Source: Nocardioides oceani (GTDB lineage: Bacteria > Actinomycetota > Actinomycetes > Propionibacteriales > Nocardioidaceae). From it: 64,000 bases of DNA. The notes beneath the pieces were generated by a model that was not told where the DNA came from, made no database searches, and saw only the letters and a list, made by a program, of their open reading frames with translations. The position numbers were made by a program, and so were the translations under genes. Of the stretch, positions 55,669 to 64,000 are shown one piece after another. The stretch covers positions 62,001-126,000 of the forward strand of contig NZ_JAUHJQ010000007.1 of assembly GCF_030412965.1 (NCBI RefSeq), read 5' to 3'. Within the stretch, counting starts at the first letter, position 1. Each line of letters starts with the position of its first letter.

Positions 55669-57129
55669 TCAGGCCTGCGGGGGCGGCACGCTCCCGGACG
55701 CGGCGACCGCGGCGTAGAACCGGGCCGACGACTTGGGCGTCCGCACCTGGGTGTCGTAGTCGACGTGGACGATGCCGAACCGCTTGGTGTAGCCGAAGGC
55801 CCACTCGTAGTTGTCCAGCAGTGACCACTGGAAGAACCCGCGCACGTCCACGCCGGCCTCGGTCGCCGCGTGCAGCGCCCGCAGGTGCGCGTCGATGAAC
55901 GCCACCCGCTCGGGGTCGTCGACCGACCCGTCGGCGGCGACCTCGTCGTCGTAGGCCGCACCGTTCTCGGTGATGTAGAGCGGCGGGACGTCGTACTCCT
56001 CGTCGAGCCGGACCAGCAGCCGGGTCAGCCCCTCCGGCTGGACCTCCCAGTCCATCGCGGTCCGGGGCAGGCCGCGGCCGACGAAGATGACGTCCTCGCA
56101 GCCGACGTACGGCGTGCTGGTGGTGCGGCCGGTCTCGTTCTCGTTGCTGACCAGCTCGTCGGGGTGCGGGCGGCCGGCGATCGCGTTGCCGTTGTAGTAG
56201 TTGACGCCCAGCACGTCGATCGGCGCGCTGATGACCTCGAGGTCGCCGTCCTGGATCGCGTCGGTCCAGCTGCTGCGGCCGGGGACCGGCATCGCCTCGG
56301 TGTCGGCGAGGACGTCGGCGGGGTAGCTGCCGCGGAAGAGCGGGTCGAGGAAGACCCGGTTGAACAGCCCGTCCACGCGGCGCGCGGCGTCCACGTCGAC
56401 CTCGTCGCTCGGGTCGTTGGCGTCCGCGACGGTGAAGTTGAGGGTGATGCCGAGGCCGGAGTGCGGCTTCGCGGTGTCGGCGACGACGCCGCGGCTGCGC
56501 AGCTCCGCGGCGGCCAGGCCGTGGCCGAGGAGCAGGTGGTGGGCGGCCACGAGGCCGTTCGCGCCCTCCTGCCGGCCCGGGGCGTGCTGGCCGCCGGTGT
56601 GGCCGAGGAACGCCGAGCACCACGGCTCGTTCAGCGTCGTCCACGCGCCGACCCGGTCGCCGAGCGCGTCGTGGACGGAGAGGGCGTACTCCGCGAACCG
56701 GTAGGCGGTGTCGCGGTTCGTCCAGCCGCCCGCGTCCTCGAGCGCCTGCGGCAGGTCCCAGTGGTAGAGCGTCAGCCACGGCAGGACGTCGTGGGCGAGC
56801 AGCTCGTCGACGAGCCGGTCGTAGAACGCGAGCCCGGCCGGGTTCACCGGGCCGGCGTCGGGCCGCACGCGCGGCCAGGAGACCGAGAACCGGTAGGCCC
56901 CGAGGTTGAGCTCCTCCATGAGCGCCACGTCCGCGGCGTACCGGTGGTAGTGGTCGCACGCGACGTCGCCGGTGTGCCCGCCGATGACCGCGCCCGGCAC
57001 GCGGGCGAAGGTGTCCCAGATGCTCGGGCTGCGGCCGTCCTCGGCGGCGGCACCCTCGACCTGGTACGCCGCGGTGGCGGCGCCCCAGAGGAAGCCGGGC
57101 GGGAACTCGACGGCGTCAGGGCGGCTCAT
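55669..57129 (-). CDS. bglA: Family 1 beta-glucosidase
   Basis: This 486-aa GH1 enzyme has FLWGAATAAYQVEGAA at the N-terminus, the acid/base motif TLNEPWC and the nucleophile motif YITENGA. It has no signal peptide, so it cleaves short beta-glucosides or cellobiose in the cytoplasm. ATG 57129 is 19 bases from the operator palindrome. The adjacent LacI gene indicates sugar-inducible control. Confidence 0.95.
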   Translation of the reverse strand: MSRPDAVEFPPGFLWGAATAAYQVEGAAAEDGRSPSIWDTFARVPGAVIGGHTGDVACDHYHRYAADVALMEELNLGAYRFSVSWPRVRPDAGPVNPAGLAFYDRLVDELLAHDVLPWLTLYHWDLPQALEDAGGWTNRDTAYRFAEYALSVHDALGDRVGAWTTLNEPWCSAFLGHTGGQHAPGRQEGANGLVAAHHLLLGHGLAAAELRSRGVVADTAKPHSGLGITLNFTVADANDPSDEVDVDAARRVDGLFNRVFLDPLFRGSYPADVLADTEAMPVPGRSSWTDAIQDGDLEVISAPIDVLGVNYYNGNAIAGRPHPDELVSNENETGRTTSTPYVGCEDVIFVGRGLPRTAMDWEVQPEGLTRLLVRLDEEYDVPPLYITENGAAYDDEVAADGSVDDPERVAFIDAHLRALHAATEAGVDVRGFFQWSLLDNYEWAFGYTKRFGIVHVDYDTQVRTPKSSARFYAAVAASGSVPPPQA

Positions 57130-57148
57130 GCGCTCGATCCTAGACGCC

Positions 57149-57164
57149 GTGGAAGCGCTTCCAC
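57149..57164. promoter_or_regulatory. LacI-family operator upstream of bglA
   Basis: GTGGAAGCGCTTCCAC is a perfect 16-base palindrome centred on GC, close to the CelR-type operator (TGGGAGCGCTCCCA) of actinobacteria. It lies 19 bases before the bglA start codon. Confidence 0.82.
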
Positions 57165-57197
57165 CAAGCCGCGAGGACGGACGCCGCGCAAATGCCG

Positions 57198-57253
57198 ACC
57201 GCCTCGTGATGCCGAGCGTGCGCTGGAGCGCACCCTGGGCATCACGAGGCGGT
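57198..57253. terminator. Two-level hairpin downstream of typA
   Basis: A 16-bp perfect outer stem (57198-57213 with 57238-57253) encloses a second 7-bp stem (GTGCGCT-GG-AGCGCAC). It lies 18 bases past the typA stop and upstream of bglA, so it probably ends the typA transcript. Confidence 0.8.
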
Positions 57254-57271
57254 GGGGAGGGCCGGTGGCGG

Positions 57272-59164
57272 CTACTTCGACTTGCGGGCGCGGGAAGCGA
57301 TCTTGGCCCGCTCGTTGGCGTCGAGGATCACCTTGCGGATGCGCACCATCTCCGGCGTCACCTCGACGCACTCGTCGTCGCGGCAGAACTCCAGGCACTG
57401 CTCCAGCGAGAGCTTCTTCGGGGGGATGAGCTTCTCGAAGTTGTCGGAGGTCGCGGACCGGATGTTGGTCTGCTGCTTCTCCTTGGTGATGTTGACGTCC
57501 ATGTCGTCCGCGCGGGAGTTCTCGCCGACGATCATGCCCTCGTAGACCTCGGTGGTCGGCTCGACGAACATCACGCCGCGCTCCTGCAGGGAGGTCATCG
57601 CGTACGCCGTCGCGGCGCCCTTGCGGTCGGCCACCAGCGAGCCGTTGTTGCGCGAGCGGATCTCGCCGGCCCACGGCTCGTACTTCTCGAAGATGTGGTG
57701 GGCGATGCCCGTGCCGCGGGTGACGGTGAGGAACTCGGTCCGGAAGCCGATCAGGCCGCGCGCCGGCACGAGGAACTCCATGCGCACCCAGCCGGTGCCG
57801 TGGTTGGTCATCTGCTCCATGCGGCCCTTGCGGGTGGCCAGCAGCTCGGTGATCGAGCCGAGGTGCTCCTCGGGGGCGTCGATGGTCAGCCGCTCGACCG
57901 GCTCGTGCACCTTGCCGTCGATCTCGCGGGTGACGACCTGCGGCTTGCCGACGGTCAGCTCGAAGCCCTCGCGGCGCATCTGCTCGACGAGGATCGCCAG
58001 CGCCAGCTCGCCACGGCCCTGGACCTCCCACGCGTCGGGGCGGTCGGTCGGGAGGATGCGCAGCGAGACGTTGCCGATCAGCTCGGAGTCGAGGCGGTCC
58101 TTGACCAGGCGGGCGGTGACCTTCGCGCCCTTGACCCGCCCGACGAGCGGGCTGGTGTTGGTGCCGATGGTCATCGAGATCGCCGGCTCGTCGACGTGGA
58201 TGAGCGGCAGCGCGACCGGGTTCTCCGGGTCGGCCAGGGTCTCGCCGATGGTGATGTCGGGGATGCCGGCGATCGCGACGATGTCGCCGGGGCCGGCCAG
58301 CTCGCCGGGCTTGCGCTCGAGGCCCTCGGTGACGAGCAGCTCGGTGATCTTCACGCGGTTGACCGAGCCGTCTCGCTTCATCCACGCGACCTGCTGGCCC
58401 TTGCGCAGCTCGCCCTGGTGCACGCGCACCAGCGCGAGCCGGCCGAGGAACGGCGAGGAGTCGAGGTTGGTGACGTGGGCCTGGAGCGGCGCGCCCTCGT
58501 CGTACGTCGGCGCCGGGATGGTCTCGAGGATCGTCTTGAACAGCGGCTCGAGGTCGGGGCTGTCCGGCAGCTCGCCGTTGGCCGGCTGCTCGAGGCCCGC
58601 CACGCCGGCGCGGCCCGAGGCGTACACGACCGGGAAGTCCAGCGCCTCCTGGCTGTGGCTGTCGTCGAGCAGGTCCATGAACAGCTCGTAGGTCTCGTCG
58701 ACGACCTCGGCGATCCGGGCGTCGCCGCGGTCGGTCTTGTTGACGACCAGGATCACCGGCATGTCGGCGTTGAGCGCCTTGCGCAGCACGAAGCGGGTCT
58801 GGGGGAGCGGGCCCTCGGAGGCGTCGACCAGGAGCACGATGCCGTCGACCATCGACAGCCCGCGCTCGACCTCGCCACCGAAGTCGGCGTGGCCGGGGGT
58901 GTCGATGATGTTGATCGTCATCGGCTTGCCGTCCGCGGCGGGACCGGCGTAGTGGACCGCGGTGTTCTTCGCGAGGATCGTGATGCCCTTCTCGCGCTCC
59001 AGGTCACCGGAGTCCATGACGCGCTCGGCGACGCTCTCGGCCTGGTGCGCGGTGAAGGCGCCGGCCTGGCGGAGCATCGCGTCGACGAGGGTGGTCTTGC
59101 CGTGGTCGACGTGCGCGACGATCGCGACGTTGCGCAGGTCCGTGCGGGCGGTGGTTCCGGGCAT
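57272..59164 (-). CDS. typA: Translational GTPase TypA/BipA
   Basis: This 630-aa ribosome-associated GTPase has [15 protein letters not shown] (G1), REKGITI (G2), [14 protein letters not shown] (G3) and VNKTDR (G4), then EF-G-like domains and the BipA-type C-terminal region ending near [20 protein letters not shown]. It assists ribosome function under stress. The ATG at 59164 gives full family length. Conserved housekeeping gene. Confidence 0.97.
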   Translation of the reverse strand: MPGTTARTDLRNVAIVAHVDHGKTTLVDAMLRQAGAFTAHQAESVAERVMDSGDLEREKGITILAKNTAVHYAGPAADGKPMTINIIDTPGHADFGGEVERGLSMVDGIVLLVDASEGPLPQTRFVLRKALNADMPVILVVNKTDRGDARIAEVVDETYELFMDLLDDSHSQEALDFPVVYASGRAGVAGLEQPANGELPDSPDLEPLFKTILETIPAPTYDEGAPLQAHVTNLDSSPFLGRLALVRVHQGELRKGQQVAWMKRDGSVNRVKITELLVTEGLERKPGELAGPGDIVAIAGIPDITIGETLADPENPVALPLIHVDEPAISMTIGTNTSPLVGRVKGAKVTARLVKDRLDSELIGNVSLRILPTDRPDAWEVQGRGELALAILVEQMRREGFELTVGKPQVVTREIDGKVHEPVERLTIDAPEEHLGSITELLATRKGRMEQMTNHGTGWVRMEFLVPARGLIGFRTEFLTVTRGTGIAHHIFEKYEPWAGEIRSRNNGSLVADRKGAATAYAMTSLQERGVMFVEPTTEVYEGMIVGENSRADDMDVNITKEKQQTNIRSATSDNFEKLIPPKKLSLEQCLEFCRDDECVEVTPEMVRIRKVILDANERAKIASRARKSK

Positions 59165-59293
59165 GGCAGTGGTACGTCGCTTCCGTCGGGGGTCAAGTCA
59201 GAGGTGCGGGGCCGCAGGAGGGCCTCGTCGAGTCTAGAGGCGGGGGCGCAGTCGGTCCGCATCGTCGGGTGTGGCCCGGGGCACCGTGGACGC

Positions 59294-59767
59294 ATGCCCA
59301 CGATCGCCACGAACACCCGCGTCGAGCTGCCCGAGCTGCTCGACTTCGCCCGCACCCGGCACCACCTCGTGCTGGTCACCCACCGCGCCGACGGCCGCCC
59401 GCAGGTCTCGCCGGTCACCGGCGGCGTCTCGGCCGAGGGGCACATCGTGATCTCGACGTACCCCGACCGCGCGAAGGCCGTGAACCTCCGCCGCGACCCC
59501 CGCTGCTCGGTCCTCGTCCTCTCCGACGAGTGGAACGACGCCTGGGTGCAGGTCGACGGCACCTGCGAGGTGCTCGACATGCCGTCGCCGGAGGCCGAGG
59601 ACGGGCTGGTGGAGTACTTCCGGTGCATCTCCGGGGAGCACCCGGACTGGGAGGAGTACCGCGCCGCCATGCGCAACCAGGGCAAGTCGCTGCTGCGGAT
59701 CACGCCCACCTCGTGGGGTCCCGTCGCGACCGGTGGCTTCCCGCCGGACCGCGTGCCGTCGTCCTAG
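59294..59767 (+). CDS. PPOX-class F420-dependent enzyme
   Basis: This 157-aa split-barrel protein has LPELLDFARTRHHLVLVTHRADGRPQVSPVTGG, STYPDRAKAVNLRRDPRCSVLVLS and WVQVDGTCEVLD, characteristic of the pyridoxamine-oxidase-like F420-binding group. It probably reduces an unknown substrate with F420H2. Divergent from typA across 129 bases. A hairpin repeat follows the stop codon. Confidence 0.87.
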   Translation: MPTIATNTRVELPELLDFARTRHHLVLVTHRADGRPQVSPVTGGVSAEGHIVISTYPDRAKAVNLRRDPRCSVLVLSDEWNDAWVQVDGTCEVLDMPSPEAEDGLVEYFRCISGEHPDWEEYRAAMRNQGKSLLRITPTSWGPVATGGFPPDRVPSS

Positions 59768-59785
59768 GCGCGCCCGGGCGAAGGC

Positions 59786-59852
59786 GGGGTAGTCACGGAC
59801 GAGAACGTCCGTGACTACCCCTCCGGAGGACGAAAACGTCCGTGACTACCCC
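59786..59852. repeat. Hairpin repeat between convergent genes, 1.5 copies
   Basis: GGGGTAGTCACGGACG (59786-59801), loop AGAA, and its exact complement (59806-59821) form a 16-bp stem. An extra half (GGAGGACGAAAACGTCCGTG and ACTACCCC, 59825-59852) follows. The sequence matches the element at 52398-52464. It separates the convergent PPOX and racemase genes. Confidence 0.87.
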
Positions 59853-59864
59853 CGGGAGGACCGC

Positions 59865-60554
59865 TCAGCCCAGCGCGCGGTCGAGCGCAGCAGCCACGTG
59901 CAGGGTGGTGCAGGGGAAGACGGGGATGTCGGCGTCGGCCTGCTTGACGAGCAGCTCGAGCTCGGTGCAGCCGAGGACGACACCGGCCGCGCCGGCGTCC
60001 CAGAGCTCGTCGATCACCGAGACGACGCCGCGGCGGGAGGAGTCGAGGACGCGGCCGTGCACGAGCTCGCCGTACACGACGTCGTCGAGCTCCTGGTGGT
60101 GCTTCTCGTCGGGCACGTGGACGGTGATGCCGTGGCCGGCGAGCCGGTCGGTGAAGAACGGCCGGGTCATCGAGAACCTCGTCCCGAGGAAGCCCACCGA
60201 CGACACCCCCGCCTCCTTGCACGCGTCGGCGACGACGTCGGCGAGGTGGAGGACGGGTACGTCGACGGCGGCCTCGACCTCGTCGAAGACCTGGTGGTAC
60301 GCCGTCGTGCACATCAGCAGGAAGTCCGCGCCGGCCCGCTCCACGCCCTGCGCGGCGGCCACCAGGGTCGCTGCGACCTCGTCCCAGCGCTCGGCCGCGG
60401 CCAGCTCGGTCACCTCGGCGAACTCCACCGACGCGAGCACGGTGCGCGCGGAGTGGAGCCCGCCCAGCCGCTCCTCGACGCCGCGGTTGAGGGCCTCGTA
60501 GTAGACGGCGCTGCTCTTCCAGCCGAGCCCGCCGAGAAGTCCGATCGTCTGCAT
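59865..60554 (-). CDS. Aspartate/glutamate racemase family protein
   Basis: This 229-aa protein has the family start MQTIGLLGGLGWKSSAVYYEALN and both catalytic cysteines, in LLMCTTAYHQV and GVVLGCTELELL. It should racemise aspartate or a related amino acid without a cofactor. ATG 60554 matches the family; the frame is open further to 60605. No cell-wall genes adjoin it. Confidence 0.9.
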   Translation of the reverse strand: MQTIGLLGGLGWKSSAVYYEALNRGVEERLGGLHSARTVLASVEFAEVTELAAAERWDEVAATLVAAAQGVERAGADFLLMCTTAYHQVFDEVEAAVDVPVLHLADVVADACKEAGVSSVGFLGTRFSMTRPFFTDRLAGHGITVHVPDEKHHQELDDVVYGELVHGRVLDSSRRGVVSVIDELWDAGAAGVVLGCTELELLVKQADADIPVFPCTTLHVAAALDRALG

Positions 60555-60618
60555 GGCGGTCAGCCTTCCACGGTTCCCGGCCGCCGGGGGCGTGCGACGG
60601 GCCACACCGTGGAACGCG

Positions 60619-61380
60619 TCAGTCCAGGACGCGGTGCACCTTGTGCTGCGCGGCCTGCGCCCGCGGGCGGATGACCAGCTCGTCGACGTTGACGTGCGAG
60701 GGACGCGTGACCATCCAGGTGATCGCGTCGGCGACGTCCTCGGCGGTCAGCGGCTCGGCGACCCCGGCGTACACCGACTCCGCCTTCTCGCGGTCGCCCT
60801 CGAACCGCACGAGCGCGAACTCGTCGGTCTTCACCATCCCGGGCGCGACCTCGCAGACCCGCACCGGCTGGTCCCACAGCTCCAGCCGCAGGGTCTCGGT
60901 GACGACCTGCGTGCCGTGCTTGGCGGCGGTGTAGCCGCCGCCGCCCTCGTAGGCGATCCGCCCGGCGGTCGACCCGACGTTGAGGATGACGCCGGCGCCG
61001 CTCGCGACCAGCGCGGGCAGGAGGGCACGGGTCACCTGCATCAGGCCGATGACGTTGACCTCGTACATCCGGCGCCACTCGTCGCTGTCGGCCTGCGCGA
61101 CCGGCGAGGAGCCGAACGCCCCGCCGGCGTTGTTGACCAGCACGTCGAGCCGGTCGCCCACGACCTCGGCGAGGGCCGCGACGGACTCCTCGGAGGTCAC
61201 GTCGCACACGACCGCGGTGCCGCCGATCTCGGCCGCGAGCGCCTCGACCCGCTCGGCCCGCCGGGCGGCGCAGACGACGTGGAACCCCTCGCCCGCGAGC
61301 ATCCGGGCGGTCGCTGCGCCGATGCCGCTGCTGGCTCCGGTGACGACGGCGGTACGACGGGCGGGGGTCGGCTCGGTCAT
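60619..61380 (-). CDS. Short-chain dehydrogenase (SDR)
   Basis: This 253-aa classical SDR has VVTGASSGIGAATARML, LVNNAGGAFG, and catalytic Ser in LNVGSTAGRIA with YTAAKHGTQVV (Tyr-x3-Lys). ATG 61380 is used; ATG 61389 is also possible. It may act on a small alcohol such as serine or 3-hydroxy acids (YdfG-like); the substrate is uncertain. Divergent from the small membrane gene. Confidence 0.92.
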   Translation of the reverse strand: MTEPTPARRTAVVTGASSGIGAATARMLAGEGFHVVCAARRAERVEALAAEIGGTAVVCDVTSEESVAALAEVVGDRLDVLVNNAGGAFGSSPVAQADSDEWRRMYEVNVIGLMQVTRALLPALVASGAGVILNVGSTAGRIAYEGGGGYTAAKHGTQVVTETLRLELWDQPVRVCEVAPGMVKTDEFALVRFEGDREKAESVYAGVAEPLTAEDVADAITWMVTRPSHVNVDELVIRPRAQAAQHKVHRVLD

Positions 61381-61428
61381 GCGGACCATTGTGGTGAGCC
61401 GTCCGGCCCGCTGGCACACTGGCCTGCC

Positions 61429-61803
61429 GTGTCCCAGCCCCGCCTCCTCCTGCTCGCCCGGTCCGCCGGCCTGCTGGGCGGTCTCGCCTGGTCGGTGCGC
61501 TGGCCGCTCGGCAGCGGAGCGGCCGGCGACGCGGCGTACTGGATCGGCCTGGTCGCGCTGGCCGTCGCGCTCGCGGCGTACGGCGCGACGCTCGTGCGGG
61601 TGACCTGGCTGCAGGTCGTCGTCGGGGTGGCGCTGCCGGTGCTGGTCGGGTCGCTGCTCGAGGTGCTGCGTGGTGACGGCGACGGCCTCGCCCTCGACGG
61701 GCTCGTCGGTCTCGGCGCGCTGCTCGTGGCCGCGGCCGGGGCTGCCCGCGCCCGGCGGGGACGGCCCTCCCGCCGAACGGGTACCAGGAGCCACGCCCGG
61801 TGA
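61429..61803 (+). CDS. Small membrane protein of unknown function
   Basis: This 124-aa protein has about four hydrophobic segments (for example [41 protein letters not shown]) and an arginine-rich C-terminus. GTG 61429 starts it. Its stop overlaps an in-frame GTG (61800) of the mshA frame, so it may be translated together with mshA. No family recognised; codon use is normal for the genome. Confidence 0.65.
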   Translation: MSQPRLLLLARSAGLLGGLAWSVRWPLGSGAAGDAAYWIGLVALAVALAAYGATLVRVTWLQVVVGVALPVLVGSLLEVLRGDGDGLALDGLVGLGALLVAAAGAARARRGRPSRRTGTRSHAR

Positions 61804-61868
61804 CGGGAACAACCGGCGGTCTCCACCGGTTGGGCCCCGGAGGACCGGCGGACGGCGGAAGGACGAGC

Positions 61869-63128
61869 GTGGACCCGATCAGGCGGTTGGCGATGATCAG
61901 CCTGCACACCTCGCCGCTCGACCAGCCCGGCACCGGTGACGCGGGAGGCATGAACGTCTACGTCGTCGAGGTCGCCAAGCGGCTGGCCCGCCACGGGATC
62001 GAGGTCGACGTCTTCACCCGCGCGACCAGCTCGGCGCTGCCGCCGGTGGTCGAGGCGTACGACGGCGTCTCGGTGCGCCACGTCCACGCCGGGCCGTTCG
62101 AGGGCCTCACCAAGGCCGAGCTGCCCGCCCAGCTGTGCGTCTTCGCCCGCGAGGTGCTGCGCGCGGAGGCGGTCCAGCCCGTCGGGCACTACGACGTCGT
62201 GCACTCCCACTACTGGCTCTCCGGCCAGGTCGGCGCGCTGGCCCGCGACCGCTGGGGCGTGCCGCTCGTGCACTCGATGCACACGATGGCCAAGGTCAAG
62301 AACGCCGCGCTGGCCGCCGGCGACTCCCCGGAGCCCGCCGCCCGGATCATCGGCGAGGAGCAGGTGGTCGAGGCCGCGGACATGCTCATCGCCAACACCG
62401 ACCTCGAGGCCGAGCAGCTGATCGAGCTGTACGACGCCGACCCGGCGCGCGTCGAGGTCGTCCACCCGGGCGTCGACCTGTCGGTCTTCTGCCCGACCGA
62501 CCAGGCAACCGCCCGCGCCGCGCTCGACCTGCCCCGCGACGCGGCCGTGCTGCTCTTCGCCGGCCGGATCCAGCCGCTCAAGGCGCCCGACGTGCTGCTG
62601 CGCGCCGTGGCCGAGCTGCTCCGCCGCTCGCCGGGGCTGCGCTCGCGCCTGGTCGTGCCGGTCGTCGGCGGCCCGTCCGGCTCCGGCCTGGACCGCCCCG
62701 AGTCGCTCGCCGCGCTCGCCGCCGAGCTGGGGATCGCGGACGTCGTGCGGTTCGTGCCGCCGGTCGACCAGCGGGTGCTCGCCCAGTGGTACGCCGCCGC
62801 CACGGCCGTCGCCGTACCGTCCTACAACGAGTCCTTCGGCCTCGTCGCCGCCGAGGCCCAGGCCTGCGGGACCCCCGTGCTCGCGGCCGCCGTCGGTGGG
62901 CTGACCACCGTCGTCCGCGACGGCCGCAGCGGCCTCCTCGTCGAGGGGCACGACGCCCGCGACTGGGCCGCGGCCCTGGACCGCGTCGTCACCGACCCCG
63001 TCCTGCGCGACCGGCTCGCGGCCGGGGCGCTCTCCCAGGCCCGCGAGTTCTCCTGGGAGGCGACCGCCGCGGCGACCCTCGACGTCTACCGCCGGGCGCG
63101 CGCCGGCATGCGGGAGGCCGCGGCATGA
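61869..63128 (+). CDS. mshA: D-inositol-3-phosphate glycosyltransferase, first step of mycothiol synthesis
   Basis: This GT4 enzyme joins UDP-GlcNAc and inositol-3-phosphate. The signature [19 protein letters not shown] is complete, followed by [31 protein letters not shown] and the donor motif [20 protein letters not shown] start at GTG 61869 (419 aa) because GGAAGGA lies 5 bases upstream; GTG 61800 overlaps the previous gene and would add 23 residues. Mycothiol supports an actinobacterial origin. It overlaps the YbjN-like gene (ATGA). Confidence 0.96.
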   Translation: MDPIRRLAMISLHTSPLDQPGTGDAGGMNVYVVEVAKRLARHGIEVDVFTRATSSALPPVVEAYDGVSVRHVHAGPFEGLTKAELPAQLCVFAREVLRAEAVQPVGHYDVVHSHYWLSGQVGALARDRWGVPLVHSMHTMAKVKNAALAAGDSPEPAARIIGEEQVVEAADMLIANTDLEAEQLIELYDADPARVEVVHPGVDLSVFCPTDQATARAALDLPRDAAVLLFAGRIQPLKAPDVLLRAVAELLRRSPGLRSRLVVPVVGGPSGSGLDRPESLAALAAELGIADVVRFVPPVDQRVLAQWYAAATAVAVPSYNESFGLVAAEAQACGTPVLAAAVGGLTTVVRDGRSGLLVEGHDARDWAAALDRVVTDPVLRDRLAAGALSQAREFSWEATAAATLDVYRRARAGMREAAA

Positions 63129-63646
63129 ACGAGCAGACCGCCGAGAGCGTCCGGTCCTACCTGGCCGAGAACGAGATCGAGTTCGAGGAGACCCGCGAGG
63201 GGCTCTTCTCCTTCACCCTCCCCGGCGAGAAGAAGCTGCAGACCGCCGTCCGCCTCGACGTCGGCGAGCACGCGCTCGGCGTCCACGCCTTCGTGTGCCG
63301 CAACCCCGACGAGAACCACGAGCGCGTCTACCGCTGGCTGCTCGAGCGCAACCTGCGGATGTACGCTGTCTCCTTCGCCGTCGACCGCACCGGCGACATC
63401 TACCTCGACGGCCGGCTGCCGCTCGGCTCGGTCAGCCCCGACGAGCTCGACCGGCTCCTCGGGTCGGTGCTGACCTACGCCGACGAGTCGTTCAACGCCA
63501 TCCTCGAGCTCGGCTTCGCCTCGTCCATCCGCAAGGAGTGGGAGTGGCGCAAGCTGCGCGGGGAGTCCACCCGCAACCTCGAGGCGTTCCGTGGCTGGCT
63601 GGAGTCCGGCGAGGAGCCCGACCCGGACGCCGACGGTTCGGCCTAG
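63125..63646 (+). CDS. YbjN-domain protein (Rv0487-like)
   Basis: This 173-aa cytoplasmic protein has the YbjN fold pattern: [43 protein letters not shown] and [27 protein letters not shown] C-terminus ([15 protein letters not shown]). The gene follows mshA as in mycobacteria (Rv0486-Rv0487). YbjN proteins resemble secretion-chaperone folds; function here unknown. ATG 63125 overlaps mshA by 4 bases. Confidence 0.88.
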   Translation: MNEQTAESVRSYLAENEIEFEETREGLFSFTLPGEKKLQTAVRLDVGEHALGVHAFVCRNPDENHERVYRWLLERNLRMYAVSFAVDRTGDIYLDGRLPLGSVSPDELDRLLGSVLTYADESFNAILELGFASSIRKEWEWRKLRGESTRNLEAFRGWLESGEEPDPDADGSA

Positions 63647-63664
63647 CTGCACCCCGGCCCGGCG

Positions 63665-64000
63665 CTACATCTGCGCCCGGCGGTAGCCGACCCCCGGGAT
63701 CGACTCGATCCACCGAGGCGCCTCGAGGTCCTCGCCGAGGGTCACCAGCAGGCTCGCCATCACCGCGTCGACGTGCCGTGGCTCGAGGTCCGAGGACCCC
63801 GCACCGGGCTCCCCGAGACCGGTGAGGACCACCGACAGGTCCGAGCGCGTGCGGAGCCGGCGGCCGGAGCCGAGGATCGAGACCAGGAGCTCGAACTGGT
63901 CGGCGTCGAGCTCGATGCGGTCGCCGTCCACGACGAGCTCCCGCGTCGTGCGGTTGAGGGCCAGGCCCCGGAAGCGCTCCCACGAGCCGGCGCGGACCGG
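63665..64000 (-). CDS. OmpR/PhoB-type winged-helix protein, 5' end outside window
   Basis: The frame is open to the right edge, giving the last 111 residues. They match the DNA-binding domain of OmpR-family regulators: FRGLALNRTTRELVVDGDRI, ELDADQFELLVSILGSGRRL, then HVDAVMASL and the C-terminal WIESIPGVGYRRA. The GTG at 63931 is inside the domain, so the gene surely extends further. It may be a response regulator or a stand-alone winged-helix protein. Confidence 0.82.
   Translation of the reverse strand, partial: PVRAGSWERFRGLALNRTTRELVVDGDRIELDADQFELLVSILGSGRRLRTRSDLSVVLTGLGEPGAGSSDLEPRHVDAVMASLLVTLGEDLEAPRWIESIPGVGYRRAQM

Noticed and set aside
56972..59293. Long rightward open frame through bglA and typA
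   Set aside because: Antisense to two certain genes; only its last part, from 59294, is a real gene (PPOX enzyme).
61905..61940. Dispersed repeat copy in mshA (CGCTCGACCAGCCCGG)
   Set aside because: It encodes the conserved family motif [14 protein letters not shown], so the resemblance is coincidental.

Overview
The window looks like a chromosomal segment of a high-GC actinobacterium, most likely Nocardioidaceae (Nocardioides-like). Coding sequence is GC-rich, with GTG/TTG starts and many ATGA/GTGA overlaps. It carries mycothiol synthesis (mshA), two LLM-type and one PPOX-type F420-family enzymes, a mycobacterial-type XRE-hbhA-DUF2516 gene set and a gpgS-folP2 pair. The family assignment is inference from gene content. 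No rRNA, tRNA or CRISPR array was seen.

Positions 1-38000 are mainly an exopolysaccharide/cell-surface glycan locus. It opens with the 3' part of a tyrosine autokinase (BY-kinase). A compact cassette follows: PqqD-like protein, HprK-like kinase, second PqqD-like protein, Tat-exported protein, nucleotidyltransferase. Next come a Wzy-like polymerase and, on the opposite strand, a seven-gene run of glycosyltransferases, acetyltransferases and a Wzx flippase (5.6-11.8 kb). This middle part (about 3.3-12.6 kb) is visibly less GC-rich than the rest and looks imported; its right edge appears to fall inside the first gmd gene. Precursor genes follow: gmd and fcl (GDP-fucose), cysND, ugd, a second gmd, manA, an APS-kinase/phosphatase fusion, rmlCD fusion, rmlB and rmlA (dTDP-rhamnose), a WbaP-type priming transferase and galE. 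Interleaved are an asparaginase, the XRE-hbhA pair, a DUF4012 protein and dtd.

From 37.5 to 64 kb the content is more housekeeping and mixed: an LpxL-like acyltransferase, TetR regulator, gpgS-folP2, a RibD-like reductase, two OafA-type acyltransferases, an unrecognised 497-aa protein, GtrA and MFS membrane proteins, a degenerate SGNH protein, F420-type enzymes, a rhomboid protease, bglA with a LacI regulator and operator, typA, a PPOX enzyme, an Asp/Glu racemase, an SDR, mshA with its YbjN neighbour, and the C-terminal part of an OmpR-type winged-helix protein at the right edge.

Two families of dispersed repeats stand out. One is a roughly 41-base element that accumulates at 3' ends of genes and has twice become in-frame coding sequence, once as the linker of the APS-kinase/phosphatase fusion and once inside gpgS. 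The other is a 16-bp-stem hairpin placed between convergent genes. The leading candidates for undescribed biology are the PqqD/HprK/Tat/nucleotidyltransferase cassette (1.2-4.2 kb), the APS kinase-phosphatase fusion, and several small or unrecognised proteins.
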